DNA of 57,659 bases from Bacteroidota bacterium (lineage in GTDB: Bacteria; Bacteroidota; Ignavibacteria; Tepidaquicellales; Tepidaquicellaceae): NCBI GenBank assembly GCA_018266875.1, contig JAFDZR010000052.1, positions 1 to 57,659 on the forward strand, read 5' to 3'. A program made the translations under genes and the position numbers. This document shows, one piece after another, positions 33,853 to 43,439 of the stretch (position 1 is the stretch's first letter; each line of letters opens with the position of its first letter). The notes under the pieces are model-generated. The model saw only the letters and a program-made list of their open reading frames with translations, did not search any database and was not told the origin of the DNA.

Positions 33853-35574
33853 TTATTTTATTAAAATCATTGATTTTATATCACTGAAGTTACCTGTCTG
33901 AAGCTTGTAGTAATAAATCCCTGATGAGAGATCCGCCGCGTTAAATTCAATACTGTAATTTCCAGCCTGTCTGAAATCGTTAAGCAGTGTCTTCACTTCC
34001 TGTCCAAGTATATTAAACACAGAAAGTTTTACCGTGCCGTTCAATGGCAGCTGAAAATTAATTACAGTAACCGGATTAAAAGGATTGGGAAAATTCTGAG
34101 AAAGCTGATAAGACAGAGGCAAAACTGATTCATCCGAAATAAGAAAATTATCCAGTGCGCTGCTGATGGTTATCACTTCACCTTCTTTTAATTGTACATT
34201 TAAAATTTCTCCGTTAAAGTTATCACTCAGCCGGATTTTTTTGTTTTTAACATTAAGAGCTTTTATATACAAAGGTCTTTCAGAAGAATTTATTTTTATG
34301 TTATGGTTTTTCCCTAAAGCTTCAACATATTTGCCGGATTCAAACCTTGAATCGAAAATACCCGCAGGCGGAACCGGCGGTAATTCGTAATTCAAATGAA
34401 TTTTATCTGCGTCGGTAAGATAAAGTCTCGACACATTTCCTTTATGATCCGATATTTCGATTTCCATCATGTCATTTTTATCCTGGTCGGAATACAGTTC
34501 TCCCGAAGGTCTGAACATTGCGGCAGTATCTTTCCGGAACTTACCGTTGCCGTTTGCCTTTACCCAGTAACCCTTGCCTGGTCTTAAAGTGTCATCGGAA
34601 TAGTATCCGTTCTGATAAGCGAAAAACGGTGAAATCAGAAGTCCGTCCGGATCTGAGACAATTTTATTTACCGGGATGTTCTCTTCAAACGGACCTATCA
34701 TATTCCATTCGCTGACAACATTTATTTCTTTATTCTGCTGCAAAACACCTGCTATGTTATAATTTTTTGCAGCCGGAAATTTGATCCAGTAACCTATACT
34801 ATTTGCAAGTGAATCAACTATTGTATAACCATTGCTGTAAGCGTATGCGTTTGCTGCGTCAGATTCGAATAAAGAAGATACGGACATATCGGACGCAAGC
34901 AGAGGGACTGATACAATATTCCAGTCTTCGCTTACTGCGACAGGTGCAGTTGTAAAGTATTCGTAATCAATTCTTAGATACCTAACACCGGAATTATTCA
35001 GAACAAAAGTATTACGGGTTTTCATGTTTATATTTGTTCCGAGAATATCATCTCTGAGAAAAATCTGAGCATTAGACGGAAAAGAAGACGGTTCCCATCT
35101 GAAAGTAATAGGTCCTTCGACAGATCCCTGAAAATTGAGCCAGTATTTTACATTAAGAGCTGTATCTTTTCTGAAATCCGATCTGACTGCATCCAGATTG
35201 TAAGAGGGCTGAATAATAATTCTGAAATCAAAAATTCCCTGCGGAGGAGCGGGGGGAATGAGATATTCTCCGAGACAGGTGTCAATTCCGTAGGTGCCGT
35301 TGTGTGACATTCCGATCACAACCGAATCCTTAATGTTCGCAGCATCAGTTGCGGTAATTTTTGCCTGCCATGAAATTGGACAGGAAAAATCAACTGAATT
35401 TGAATTATTGTAATCCGGATTATTGCCATTATCCCGGTTAAAATTATCGGAATTGACCATTTGATAATAATTTATATCCCTGCCGGTATAAAGTTTCCCG
35501 TCAGGATCCTGAGCAAAATTATTGTTCAGAGAAACCATAAATACTAAATATAAGATAAAACCAAATTTAAACAT
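33853..35574 (-). CDS. T9SS-exported modular protein (two B modules)
   Basis: Secreted protein of 573 aa with signal peptide 1-21. It lacks module A and the PKD domain seen in the three proteins upstream. It has a first B module (IGMSHNGTYGIDTCLGEYL, then PPAPPQGIFDFR), two WN--GYW repeats (EDWNIVSVPL...GYWIKF and SEWNMIGPFEENIP...GKGYWVKANG), a second B module (LPPVPPAGIFDSRF) and a T9SS sorting domain (QNFPNPFNPVTVINF). Its middle matches the middle of the gene at 38019 more closely than that of its next neighbour at 35609, which points to module exchange. Function is not known. Confidence 0.86.
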   Translation of the reverse strand: MFKFGFILYLVFMVSLNNNFAQDPDGKLYTGRDINYYQMVNSDNFNRDNGNNPDYNNSNSVDFSCPISWQAKITATDAANIKDSVVIGMSHNGTYGIDTCLGEYLIPPAPPQGIFDFRIIIQPSYNLDAVRSDFRKDTALNVKYWLNFQGSVEGPITFRWEPSSFPSNAQIFLRDDILGTNINMKTRNTFVLNNSGVRYLRIDYEYFTTAPVAVSEDWNIVSVPLLASDMSVSSLFESDAANAYAYSNGYTIVDSLANSIGYWIKFPAAKNYNIAGVLQQNKEINVVSEWNMIGPFEENIPVNKIVSDPDGLLISPFFAYQNGYYSDDTLRPGKGYWVKANGNGKFRKDTAAMFRPSGELYSDQDKNDMMEIEISDHKGNVSRLYLTDADKIHLNYELPPVPPAGIFDSRFESGKYVEALGKNHNIKINSSERPLYIKALNVKNKKIRLSDNFNGEILNVQLKEGEVITISSALDNFLISDESVLPLSYQLSQNFPNPFNPVTVINFQLPLNGTVKLSVFNILGQEVKTLLNDFRQAGNYSIEFNAADLSSGIYYYKLQTGNFSDIKSMILIK

Positions 35575-35608
35575 AAATATCTAATTACTGAAATTTTATA
35601 ACAATAAA

Positions 35609-37981
35609 TTATTTCAGCAGAATCATTCTCTTAAGGTCAGTAAAATCTCCTGATTCGAATCTGTAAAAATATATACCTGAAGAGAGATTCACAGCATTAA
35701 AATTGATCTCATATCTGCCTGCCTGCTGAAATTTATCCACAAGTGTCAGTATTTCCTTTCCAAGAACGTTATAAATAATTAATTTTACCTTTCCGTCTTT
35801 TGGAATCTGATACTTAATATGAGTTGACGGATTAAAAGGATTCGGATAATTCTGACTGAGTTCATATGAATCCGGAATAGTCGTTTCGCTTATTACCGTA
35901 AAATTATCAAGTGACGGATTGATGGTTATTTCCTCGTTCTCGCTTAATTCCATGTTCATGATACTGCCGTCAATATTATCTCTCAGCTTAAGCTTTGTGC
36001 CGTTAAGATTCGTTACTCTCAGTTTTAACGGTCTGTCAGTTGAACTCATATTAATAATATGATCTCTTCCTATCAGTTCAATAAAATTATCAGAGGAATA
36101 TCTGACGTCAAATATTCCGCTCGGAGGAACCGGCGGAAGCCCGGCGTTGGTGATCATTCCTGATTCTCTGCTTAGATATAATTCTGCAGTTTTACCTGAC
36201 ATATCAGTAAAACTTAAAGTTACCAGTTTATTAAAGACATTTTCAGTTTTCGGGGAAGTATTATCGGCAGATCCGTTTTTAAGATATCCTATACTGTTGG
36301 ACCTTATCCAGTAACCTCTGCCTGATCTGAGAGTATCTTCAATTATATAACCGTGGTTGAATCCGAAGAAATAAGAAGATATCAATCCTGACGGGACGGA
36401 AATAATACTGCTGACAGGAATGTCACTGTCAAACGGACCGATCAGATTCCATAAATAATTTACATGGATATTTTGCGTATCAACCGGCAAACCGTCTATG
36501 GAATAACTGCGGGCAGTATCAAATTTCAGCCAGTATCCTTTTCCGTTCTCGAGTGTGGTTGAATTCACATATCCGTTATTATAAGAATATGCAGGCGATA
36601 CTGCTCCCGGGAAAATAGTGCTGACAGACATATCAGGAGCGTCAAGTGGCACGCTGACAATATTCCATCCGTTTAGGACAGAAATACTTTTAGTAGAGTA
36701 ATAAGAGTATTCAATATATAGTTTGCTTATTCCGGAAGAATTCAAAACATAACTGTTCTGATCTTTCATGTTAACATTAACAATCAATCCCAGGCTGTCC
36801 TTGAGATGGAAATTACCTGTAGACGGAAACTGAGAATTATTCCATGTAAAAGTTATGGGATATCCTGAAGACGAAGGCTGAAAATTCATTTTCCATTTAA
36901 TGTTAATATTAGTATCATTCCTTATATCTTTATTAACGCCTTCGTCATTTGCAAGAACGAATCTGAGATCGAATATTCCTGTAGGCGGAGGAGGAGGAAT
37001 GTAAAATTCTCCGAGACAGGTATCCAAAAGATCTGTAGCAAAAGGTGATGTACCGAATTCAATACTGTCTTTTTCATTCCCGGAATCCTCAGCCTTGATC
37101 TTGGCAATCCAGGTCTGAGTGCAGATCGAATTAACGGTAATATAAGATGATTTTGTTATCGTGTCTGACCCGAATGCATTGGAAGCTATCAGGGTTACAT
37201 CGTAATTTCCCGGAGCTGCGTAAGTAATTCCAGCTGGATTCTGAACTGATGAGGTTGAAGGAGTTCCTCCCGGGAATAACCACTGCCACGCGGTCGGATT
37301 GAATGTTGAAGTATCCGTAAAGCTAATGCTCTGACCTTCATATATACTCTGATAAGTGGTTTTGAAATATGCCACCGGAGGATTTGTTAAAGCTGTGTTA
37401 ACAGAGTGACCGGCGCATACCGTTACTTCCCTGACGAGAGAATCAGCCGGATTATAAACAGTAAGTTTTGTCCTTGTTACTGAGAGAGGTGTTTCACAGC
37501 TGTCTCTGATAGTAAAATCAAGTGCGCTTAAATTCAGCGGGCTGGAACTTGTTAATTTCATTCTGCCGATAAGAGTAGGTATTCCCTGGGGAATGATCAA
37601 ACCGTTGCTGAATCCCGGCAGAGTATTGGATGCAAGTCTCAGCTCATGATATCCCGGCAGATTGCCGTCAGGCAGAGCAACCGGATTTCTTGGTCTGAAA
37701 GCAGGCGGCAGATCAGAAACAGCATCTCCTCCTGTCGAATCAAACTGGTAAGAAACTGTTCCCCCTGAAAAGAAATCACTGTTCAAAAGAAAAAAATACT
37801 GCCATCCTGCAGTTTTCCATTCATTGGCATCTGTATGCGTAAATACCATGTCAAAAGTGATGGCATTTGAATTTACCAGATAGAAATTTTTTATTTCCAG
37901 TGTATATGCGGGATTCTGAGCAAAACCCGGTTTCAGATTAAAACACATCAGGAAAAATAACACTAAGTAAATTTTTTTCAT
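35609..37981 (-). CDS. T9SS-exported modular protein with module A, PKD and two B modules
   Basis: Secreted protein of 790 aa. The order is signal peptide (1-21), module A (about 23-195, FDMVFTHTDANEWKTAGWQY, FRPRNPVAL), a PKD domain (about 200-285, AWQWLFPGGTPSTSSVQNP, YDVTLIASNAFGSDT), a B module (DLLDTCLGEFYIPPPPPTGI), two WN--GYW repeats, a second B module (LPPVPPSGIFDVRY) and a T9SS sorting domain (QNYPNPFNPSTHIKY). PKD domains often act as spacers or protein-binding folds in surface proteins. Gaps to neighbours are 34 and 37 bases, so an operon is likely. Confidence 0.87.
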   Translation of the reverse strand: MKKIYLVLFFLMCFNLKPGFAQNPAYTLEIKNFYLVNSNAITFDMVFTHTDANEWKTAGWQYFFLLNSDFFSGGTVSYQFDSTGGDAVSDLPPAFRPRNPVALPDGNLPGYHELRLASNTLPGFSNGLIIPQGIPTLIGRMKLTSSSPLNLSALDFTIRDSCETPLSVTRTKLTVYNPADSLVREVTVCAGHSVNTALTNPPVAYFKTTYQSIYEGQSISFTDTSTFNPTAWQWLFPGGTPSTSSVQNPAGITYAAPGNYDVTLIASNAFGSDTITKSSYITVNSICTQTWIAKIKAEDSGNEKDSIEFGTSPFATDLLDTCLGEFYIPPPPPTGIFDLRFVLANDEGVNKDIRNDTNINIKWKMNFQPSSSGYPITFTWNNSQFPSTGNFHLKDSLGLIVNVNMKDQNSYVLNSSGISKLYIEYSYYSTKSISVLNGWNIVSVPLDAPDMSVSTIFPGAVSPAYSYNNGYVNSTTLENGKGYWLKFDTARSYSIDGLPVDTQNIHVNYLWNLIGPFDSDIPVSSIISVPSGLISSYFFGFNHGYIIEDTLRSGRGYWIRSNSIGYLKNGSADNTSPKTENVFNKLVTLSFTDMSGKTAELYLSRESGMITNAGLPPVPPSGIFDVRYSSDNFIELIGRDHIINMSSTDRPLKLRVTNLNGTKLKLRDNIDGSIMNMELSENEEITINPSLDNFTVISETTIPDSYELSQNYPNPFNPSTHIKYQIPKDGKVKLIIYNVLGKEILTLVDKFQQAGRYEINFNAVNLSSGIYFYRFESGDFTDLKRMILLK

Positions 37982-38018
37982 AAAAAAAATAGTTTTAAGT
38001 GATTTGTTTTTTTAAATT

Positions 38019-40412
38019 TTATTTCAATAATATCATTTTTTTCAGATCTTTAAAATCTCCGGATTCAAATTTGTAGAAATAAATTCCTGAAGAAAGATTA
38101 AATGCATTAAAACTAATTTCGTATCTGCCTGCCTGCTGCTGTTCATCAACTAGCTTTAGTATCTCTCTGCCAAGTATATCATAAACAATTATCCTTACTT
38201 TATCATCCTGAGGGATCCGATAATTTATTTTTGTTGAAGGATTAAAAGGATTTGGATAATTCTGATCAATCCCGTATGAAACAGGAACGGATGTTTCATC
38301 AACAAGCATAAGGTTATCAACAGATGAAGTTAATAAAATCTCTTCATTTTCTTTCAGGAGTTTATTTATAACCGAACCGCCGAGATTATCCTTCAATCTG
38401 ATTTTTTTGTTGAAAAGATTATGAGCAATAATTTTCAAAGGTCTATCAGCAGAATTAATCTTTATCGAGTTGGTTTTTCCAAACGATTCAACAAACTTAT
38501 CATTAATAAATCTTACATCAAAAATACCAACTGGAGGGACAGGAGGCAATTCAAATTGAGATGTTAATTCATTTTTATTTACAAGGTATAGATTGAAAAC
38601 ATTTTGATTTAAATCACTAAATTCAATTGTGAATTTTTCATTTAAGTTATTTTTCTGTTCAGTAACCGGTAAAGAAACAAAACTGTCATTTGTATCTTTC
38701 ATGATAATTCCCGGTCCGGATGTCTTGATCCAATATCCCTTGCCGGGCTTTAATGTGTCCTCAGAAAAATATCCGTTATTATATCCGAAAAAATCCGAAA
38801 TTAAAATACTATTTGGAATAGTGATGATTTTATTCACGGGTATTTCTTCCTCATAAGGACCGATCATATTCCAACCTTCTGTTGCGTTAATGATTTTATT
38901 ATATCTGATTATACCTGAAATATCATAACTTCTAGCGTTTGGAAAATTTATCCAATATCCCGTTCCGTTAAATAGAGTAGGTACATTTATATAACCGTTA
39001 TTATAACTGAATGCTGTTGTAACGTCAAATTCAAATAATGAACTGACTGACATATCAAATGCTTGAAGAGGAACAGAGATAAGATTCCAACCATTGTTTA
39101 TTGAAATTGGATAAGTTGCTCTGAATTCATAATCTATTCTCAGGAATCGAATTCCCGGATTATTCAGGACAAAACTGTTCTGACTTTTCATATTAATATT
39201 CGTTCCCATTATATCTTCCCTGAGAAAAAACTGTCCTGTAGTTGGAAAAGAAGATGGATTCCAACTGAAAACAATAGGACCGGAGACTGATGTTTGAAAA
39301 TTCATCCAATATACAGAACTTGATAACGTATCTTTTCTGAAATCAAATTTTGTAGCATCTAAAGTATATGTAGGAGGAAGAATTAATCTAAAATCAAAAG
39401 CTCCGGCAGGAGGTGGAGGAGGTAACAGATATTCTCCCAGGCAAGTATCAATCCCATATGAACCAAATGGGGACATTCCAATCATTACAGTGTCTTTTTT
39501 ATTTGCTGCGTCAGTTGCAATAATTTTAGATTTCCATGTAATTGGACAGGAATTCAAAATCGATTGAACTGAAATATAATTTACTTTCGTCAGAGTATCA
39601 AAACCAAATGAATTAGATGCACGAAGGAAAACATTGTAAACTCCGGGAGTATTGTAAACTATACCGGAAGGATTTTTCAATGTTGATGAACTCGGGCTTC
39701 CTCCGGGGAACGTCCATTGCCATGATGTAGGTGTATTTGAAGAAGCATCAAAAAAATCAATACTCTGACCTGATTCAATTAACTGAAAATTCGAGTTAAA
39801 ATCAGCTACCGGCGGTAATGTAATTGGAAAGTTTAAATTAACAGTGTGATTTGCACATCTGGTTACTTCTTTGTTTAACAGATCACTTTGATCATAGATG
39901 TTGATCTTTGTTCTTGTAACTGAGATCGGTGATTCACAACTGTCTCTGATGATGAAGTTAAATGAAGCAAATACCAGAGGATTGGTGCTTGTAAGTTTCA
40001 TTCTACCTATTAAGGTAGGAACTCCCTGAGGAACAATTAAACCGTTTCCTGTTCCGGGAAGTGAGTTGGCTGCTAATCTTAATTCTCTGTAAGTAGTTTG
40101 AACTACTGACTGAGGATTTCTTGGTCTGAAAGCAACCGGAAGATCAGAGATTGCATCTCCGCCGGAAGAATCGTACGCGTATGTTACAGTACCGCCTCCA
40201 AAGAAAGCATTATCAACTCTAAAGAAATACTGCCATCCGGCAGTCTCCCAGACATTCGCATCAGTATGTGTAAATACTATATCAAAAGTGAATGTATTAG
40301 CATTAACTTGTATTCCGTTTCTAATATCTAAATTATATTCCGGGATCTGAGCAAATGAAAATCCTGAATAAAAGACTCCGGTAAATATTATAGTGTAAAT
40401 AAATTTTGTCAT
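38019..40412 (-). CDS. T9SS-exported modular protein with module A, PKD and two B modules
   Basis: Secreted protein of 797 aa. Signal peptide 1-21; module A about 24-192; PKD about 200-283 (SWQWTFPGGSPSSSTLKNP, VYNVFLRASNSFG); B module about 308-430 (GIDTCLGEYLLPPPPPAGAF); WN--GYW repeats at about 440-500 and 510-565; second B module about 593-700 (LPPVPPVGIFDVRF at 622-635); T9SS sorting domain about 711-797 (DQNYPNPFNPSTKINY). Its module A is nearly identical in DNA to that of the gene at 40436, while its B module and repeats follow the gene at 33853. This mosaic points to recombination within the cluster. Confidence 0.87.
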   Translation of the reverse strand: MTKFIYTIIFTGVFYSGFSFAQIPEYNLDIRNGIQVNANTFTFDIVFTHTDANVWETAGWQYFFRVDNAFFGGGTVTYAYDSSGGDAISDLPVAFRPRNPQSVVQTTYRELRLAANSLPGTGNGLIVPQGVPTLIGRMKLTSTNPLVFASFNFIIRDSCESPISVTRTKINIYDQSDLLNKEVTRCANHTVNLNFPITLPPVADFNSNFQLIESGQSIDFFDASSNTPTSWQWTFPGGSPSSSTLKNPSGIVYNTPGVYNVFLRASNSFGFDTLTKVNYISVQSILNSCPITWKSKIIATDAANKKDTVMIGMSPFGSYGIDTCLGEYLLPPPPPAGAFDFRLILPPTYTLDATKFDFRKDTLSSSVYWMNFQTSVSGPIVFSWNPSSFPTTGQFFLREDIMGTNINMKSQNSFVLNNPGIRFLRIDYEFRATYPISINNGWNLISVPLQAFDMSVSSLFEFDVTTAFSYNNGYINVPTLFNGTGYWINFPNARSYDISGIIRYNKIINATEGWNMIGPYEEEIPVNKIITIPNSILISDFFGYNNGYFSEDTLKPGKGYWIKTSGPGIIMKDTNDSFVSLPVTEQKNNLNEKFTIEFSDLNQNVFNLYLVNKNELTSQFELPPVPPVGIFDVRFINDKFVESFGKTNSIKINSADRPLKIIAHNLFNKKIRLKDNLGGSVINKLLKENEEILLTSSVDNLMLVDETSVPVSYGIDQNYPNPFNPSTKINYRIPQDDKVRIIVYDILGREILKLVDEQQQAGRYEISFNAFNLSSGIYFYKFESGDFKDLKKMILLK
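39842..40307 (-). repeat. Near-identical module A tract, copy 1
   Basis: This 466-base stretch matches 42235-42700 without any insertion or deletion (constant offset of 2393). The part from about 40003 to 40307 has long runs of exact identity, including synonymous sites; about 39916-40002 is more diverged. Confidence 0.85.
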
Positions 40413-40435
40413 ATAATTGTTTTTAAAATTGAAAA

Positions 40436-42805
40436 TTACTTAAGTAATACCATTCTTTTCAGATCAGAAAAATCTCCTGATATCAATCTGTAGAAATAAA
40501 TACCGGATGATAGATCTCCCGCATTGAATTCCATTTCATATTTCCCTGCATTCTGGACCTTATCAACAAGAGTCATTAATTCACGTCCAAGCACATCAAA
40601 AATAACGATATTGACTTTTCCATCCTCAGGGATCTGATATTTTATAGTTGTGGAAGGGTTAAAAGGATTCGGAAAATTCTGACTTAATCCGTAGCTCTCG
40701 GGAATTTGGGATTCGTTTATAACAGTGAAGTTATCCAAAGGAGAGTTTATAATTATCTCATCATTATCTGTTAATTCTTTATTTAGTAAATTTCCGGTTA
40801 CATTATCTTTCACTCTGATCTTTGCCCCGTTTAGATTTGTAACTTTTAATTTAAAGGGCATTTCTGCGGAATTTATTCTAACGATCTGATTTTGATTTAC
40901 AGATTCAATAAACTTATCAGATGAAAATCTTACGTCAAAAACTCCTGCCGGCGGTACAGGCGGGAGATCTGAATTCTGAATATTACCTGACTCTCCTGTA
41001 AGAAAAAGCTTAGCTGATCTTCCGTTAGCATCAGAAAAATCAAAAGTGATCAGTGTGTTATAATCTATATGAGTATTCATAACTACATTATCACCGGTAC
41101 CATTCTTTATATAACCGTTGGCGTTTGATTTGATCCAGTATCCTTTACCGGCTTTTAATGTGTCTTCAATATAGTAAGCGTCATTGTATTCAAAGAAATT
41201 AGATGATAACAAACCGGATGGAACTGTAACAATATTATTTACAGGAATATTTTCATCAAACGGACCAATTATATTCCATGAAGAAACAACATTAATATTT
41301 TTTGGACTTAAAGGAATTCCGGTTACAAAATAACTTCCCGGGTTATTGAACTTAACCCAGTATCCTTTCGAGATCTGCAATACATTTGTACTTACATATC
41401 CGTTATTATAATAATATGCAGGTGAAGCGGCACCCGGAAATATTACTGACGGATTCATGTCAGACAGACTTATTGGAATGCTTATCATATTCCATCCGCT
41501 GTTGACGGAAATTTCTTTTGTTGTATTATATTCATATTCTATGTTCAGAGAATTGATTGCAGAATTTGTCAATACATAACTGTTCTGATTTCTCATATTA
41601 ATATTTACAATGATTCCTGAAGGATCTTTCAGAAAAAAGGAACCGTCTGTCGGAAAGTCTGAGTTTTTCCATGTAAATGTAAACGGATAACCTGAAGTCG
41701 ACGGCTGAAAATTCATTTTCCATTTTCTCATCATCACTGTATCATTCCTGAAATCAGTTCTTACTCCGTCATTTGTGGAAAGTACAAACCTCTGATCAAA
41801 AGCTCCTGCAGGAGGAGGTGGTGGAATTATAGATTCGCCAAGACAAGTATCAAGAAGATCTGTAGCAAAAGGTGACATACCGAATTTTATACTGTCTTTA
41901 TTATTCCCGGCATCGGATGCTTTTATAAAAGACTGCCATGTGAATGGACAGTAAGGGTTAACTGTAATATAACCTGATTTTGTGATTGTGTCTGATCCCG
42001 CAGAGTTCGAAGCAATTAAAGTTACACCAAAAATTCCCGGTGTATTATAAAATATTCCGGCTGGATTTTTTTGCGTCGATACTGAAGGTGTTCCTCCCTG
42101 GAATGTCCAAGACCAGTTAGTTGGAGAATTTAAAGAAGAATCTGAAAAATTAACACTTTGCCCTGAATTGATTATCTGAATATTTGAATAAAAATTTGCA
42201 ATAGGAATAATGGGAGGTGGAAAATTCAGATTTACACTGTGATTTGCACATCTGGTTACTTCTTTGTTTAACAGATCACTTTGATCATAGATGTTGATCT
42301 TTGTTCTATTAATTGAGATCGGTGATTCGCAGCTGTCCCTTATTATAAAGCTGAGAGATGCAAAAACCAATGGGTTGGTACTTGTTACTTTCATTCTACC
42401 TATTAAGGTAGGAACTCCCTGAGGAACAATTAAACCGTTTCCTGTTCCGGGAAGTGAATTAGCTGGTAATCTTAATTCTCTGTAAGTAGTTTGAACTACT
42501 GACTGAGGATTTCTTGGTCTGAAAGCAACCGGAAGATCAGAGATTGCATCTCCACCGGAAGAATCGTACGCGTATGTTACAGTACCGCCTCCAAAGAAAG
42601 CATTATCAACTCTGAAGAAATACTGCCAACTAGCAGTCTCCCAGACATTCGCATCAGTATGTGTGAATACTATGTCAAAAGTGAAGGTATTTGCATTAAC
42701 AAAATTACCATTCTTAACTTCTAAAGTATATGATGGAATTTGTGAAAAAGATACTGCTGAAATGAATATTGATAAAAAAAAGATAGTGTAGATTAATTTT
42801 TTCAT
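40436..42805 (-). CDS. T9SS-exported modular protein with module A, PKD and two B modules
   Basis: Secreted protein of 789 aa with the same order as its two downstream neighbours: signal peptide (1-21), module A (about 24-192), PKD (about 198-282, NWSWTFQGGTPSVSTQKNP), B module (DLLDTCLGESIIPPPPPAGA), two WN--GYW repeats (SGWNMISIPI and SSWNIIGPFDENIP), a second B module (LPPVPPAGVFDVRF) and a T9SS sorting domain (QNFPNPFNPSTTIKY). Module A matches the gene at 38019; the middle matches the gene at 35609. It heads the five-gene leftward run. No clear promoter box was found in the gap to gcvH. Confidence 0.87.
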   Translation of the reverse strand: MKKLIYTIFFLSIFISAVSFSQIPSYTLEVKNGNFVNANTFTFDIVFTHTDANVWETASWQYFFRVDNAFFGGGTVTYAYDSSGGDAISDLPVAFRPRNPQSVVQTTYRELRLPANSLPGTGNGLIVPQGVPTLIGRMKVTSTNPLVFASLSFIIRDSCESPISINRTKINIYDQSDLLNKEVTRCANHSVNLNFPPPIIPIANFYSNIQIINSGQSVNFSDSSLNSPTNWSWTFQGGTPSVSTQKNPAGIFYNTPGIFGVTLIASNSAGSDTITKSGYITVNPYCPFTWQSFIKASDAGNNKDSIKFGMSPFATDLLDTCLGESIIPPPPPAGAFDQRFVLSTNDGVRTDFRNDTVMMRKWKMNFQPSTSGYPFTFTWKNSDFPTDGSFFLKDPSGIIVNINMRNQNSYVLTNSAINSLNIEYEYNTTKEISVNSGWNMISIPISLSDMNPSVIFPGAASPAYYYNNGYVSTNVLQISKGYWVKFNNPGSYFVTGIPLSPKNINVVSSWNIIGPFDENIPVNNIVTVPSGLLSSNFFEYNDAYYIEDTLKAGKGYWIKSNANGYIKNGTGDNVVMNTHIDYNTLITFDFSDANGRSAKLFLTGESGNIQNSDLPPVPPAGVFDVRFSSDKFIESVNQNQIVRINSAEMPFKLKVTNLNGAKIRVKDNVTGNLLNKELTDNDEIIINSPLDNFTVINESQIPESYGLSQNFPNPFNPSTTIKYQIPEDGKVNIVIFDVLGRELMTLVDKVQNAGKYEMEFNAGDLSSGIYFYRLISGDFSDLKRMVLLK
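42235..42700 (-). repeat. Near-identical module A tract, copy 2
   Basis: Partner of the tract at 39842-40307, in direct orientation. The near-perfect match is limited to module A and stops sharply at the signal-peptide end and at the PKD boundary. Confidence 0.85.
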
Positions 42806-42968
42806 ATTATTTCCTTTATTTAAAATTTCAAGAAGTTAAGTAAAACAGTAAGAGAAAAAAATGACATATGTTAGTTATAATATATTTTTTAAATCAGTCA
42901 GCTTTTCTCAATTGAATCACACATATAAAAACATTAAATTGCAATTTCTAAAATCAAATTTATTTCAG

Positions 42969-43352
42969 ATGAATTTTCCTGCTGCATTAAAGTATACCAA
43001 AGATCACGAGTGGGTTAAGCTTGACGGCGATGTCTGTGTAATCGGAATTTCCGATTATGCTCAGGGCGAGCTCGGTGATATCATTTATCTTGATATTACT
43101 TCTGACACCGGGAGTGATGTAAAAATGGGTGATGTTATCGGTTCAATTGAAGCTGTAAAAACAGTTTCAGAGGTCTATTCCCCGGTATCCGGAAATATTA
43201 TTGAAGTAAATACTGGAATAAATGATAATCCTTCCATTGTTAATACCGATCCTTACAATGACGGATGGATAATTAAGATCAGACCTTCGAATATGGATGA
43301 GATCAATAATCTCATGGATTCTGAAGCTTACAAAGCTCTGATCGGAGTCTGA
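42969..43352 (+). CDS. gcvH: Glycine cleavage system H protein
   Basis: Lipoyl carrier protein of 127 aa that shuttles the aminomethyl group between the P, T and L proteins. The start at 42969 (MNFPAALKYTKDHEW) matches the family; a longer frame from 42861 adds 36 unrelated residues and is rejected. The lipoylated lysine is in GSIEAVKTVSEVYSP. Other signatures are GISDYAQGELGDIIYLD and NDGWIIKI. The partner genes gcvP and gcvT are not in the window. Confidence 0.95.
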   Translation: MNFPAALKYTKDHEWVKLDGDVCVIGISDYAQGELGDIIYLDITSDTGSDVKMGDVIGSIEAVKTVSEVYSPVSGNIIEVNTGINDNPSIVNTDPYNDGWIIKIRPSNMDEINNLMDSEAYKALIGV

Positions 43353-43392
43353 GTTTTAATTCAACTTTTACAATTAACAGCTTTATAGGTAA

Positions 43393-43406
43393 ATTACAGC
43401 TGTAAT
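43393..43406. promoter_or_regulatory. Perfect 14-bp palindrome
   Basis: ATTACAGCTGTAAT lies in the 87-base gap between gcvH and the DUF177 gene, 34 bases before the latter's start. A palindrome of this length in a short promoter-sized gap could be a repressor site, but no regulator gene is nearby and chance in AT-rich DNA cannot be excluded. Confidence 0.3.
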
Positions 43407-43439
43407 AATTTTATTGTTCTTTATAATTATTGATGATAT

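Noticed and set aside
39842..42700. Direct repeats between T9SS genes as a CRISPR or mobile element
   Set aside because: The repeats are long, in-frame coding modules with no transposase, spacer pattern or terminal inverted repeats.
42861..42968. Longer start for gcvH
   Set aside because: The extra 36 residues do not match the H-protein family, whose conserved start is at 42969.
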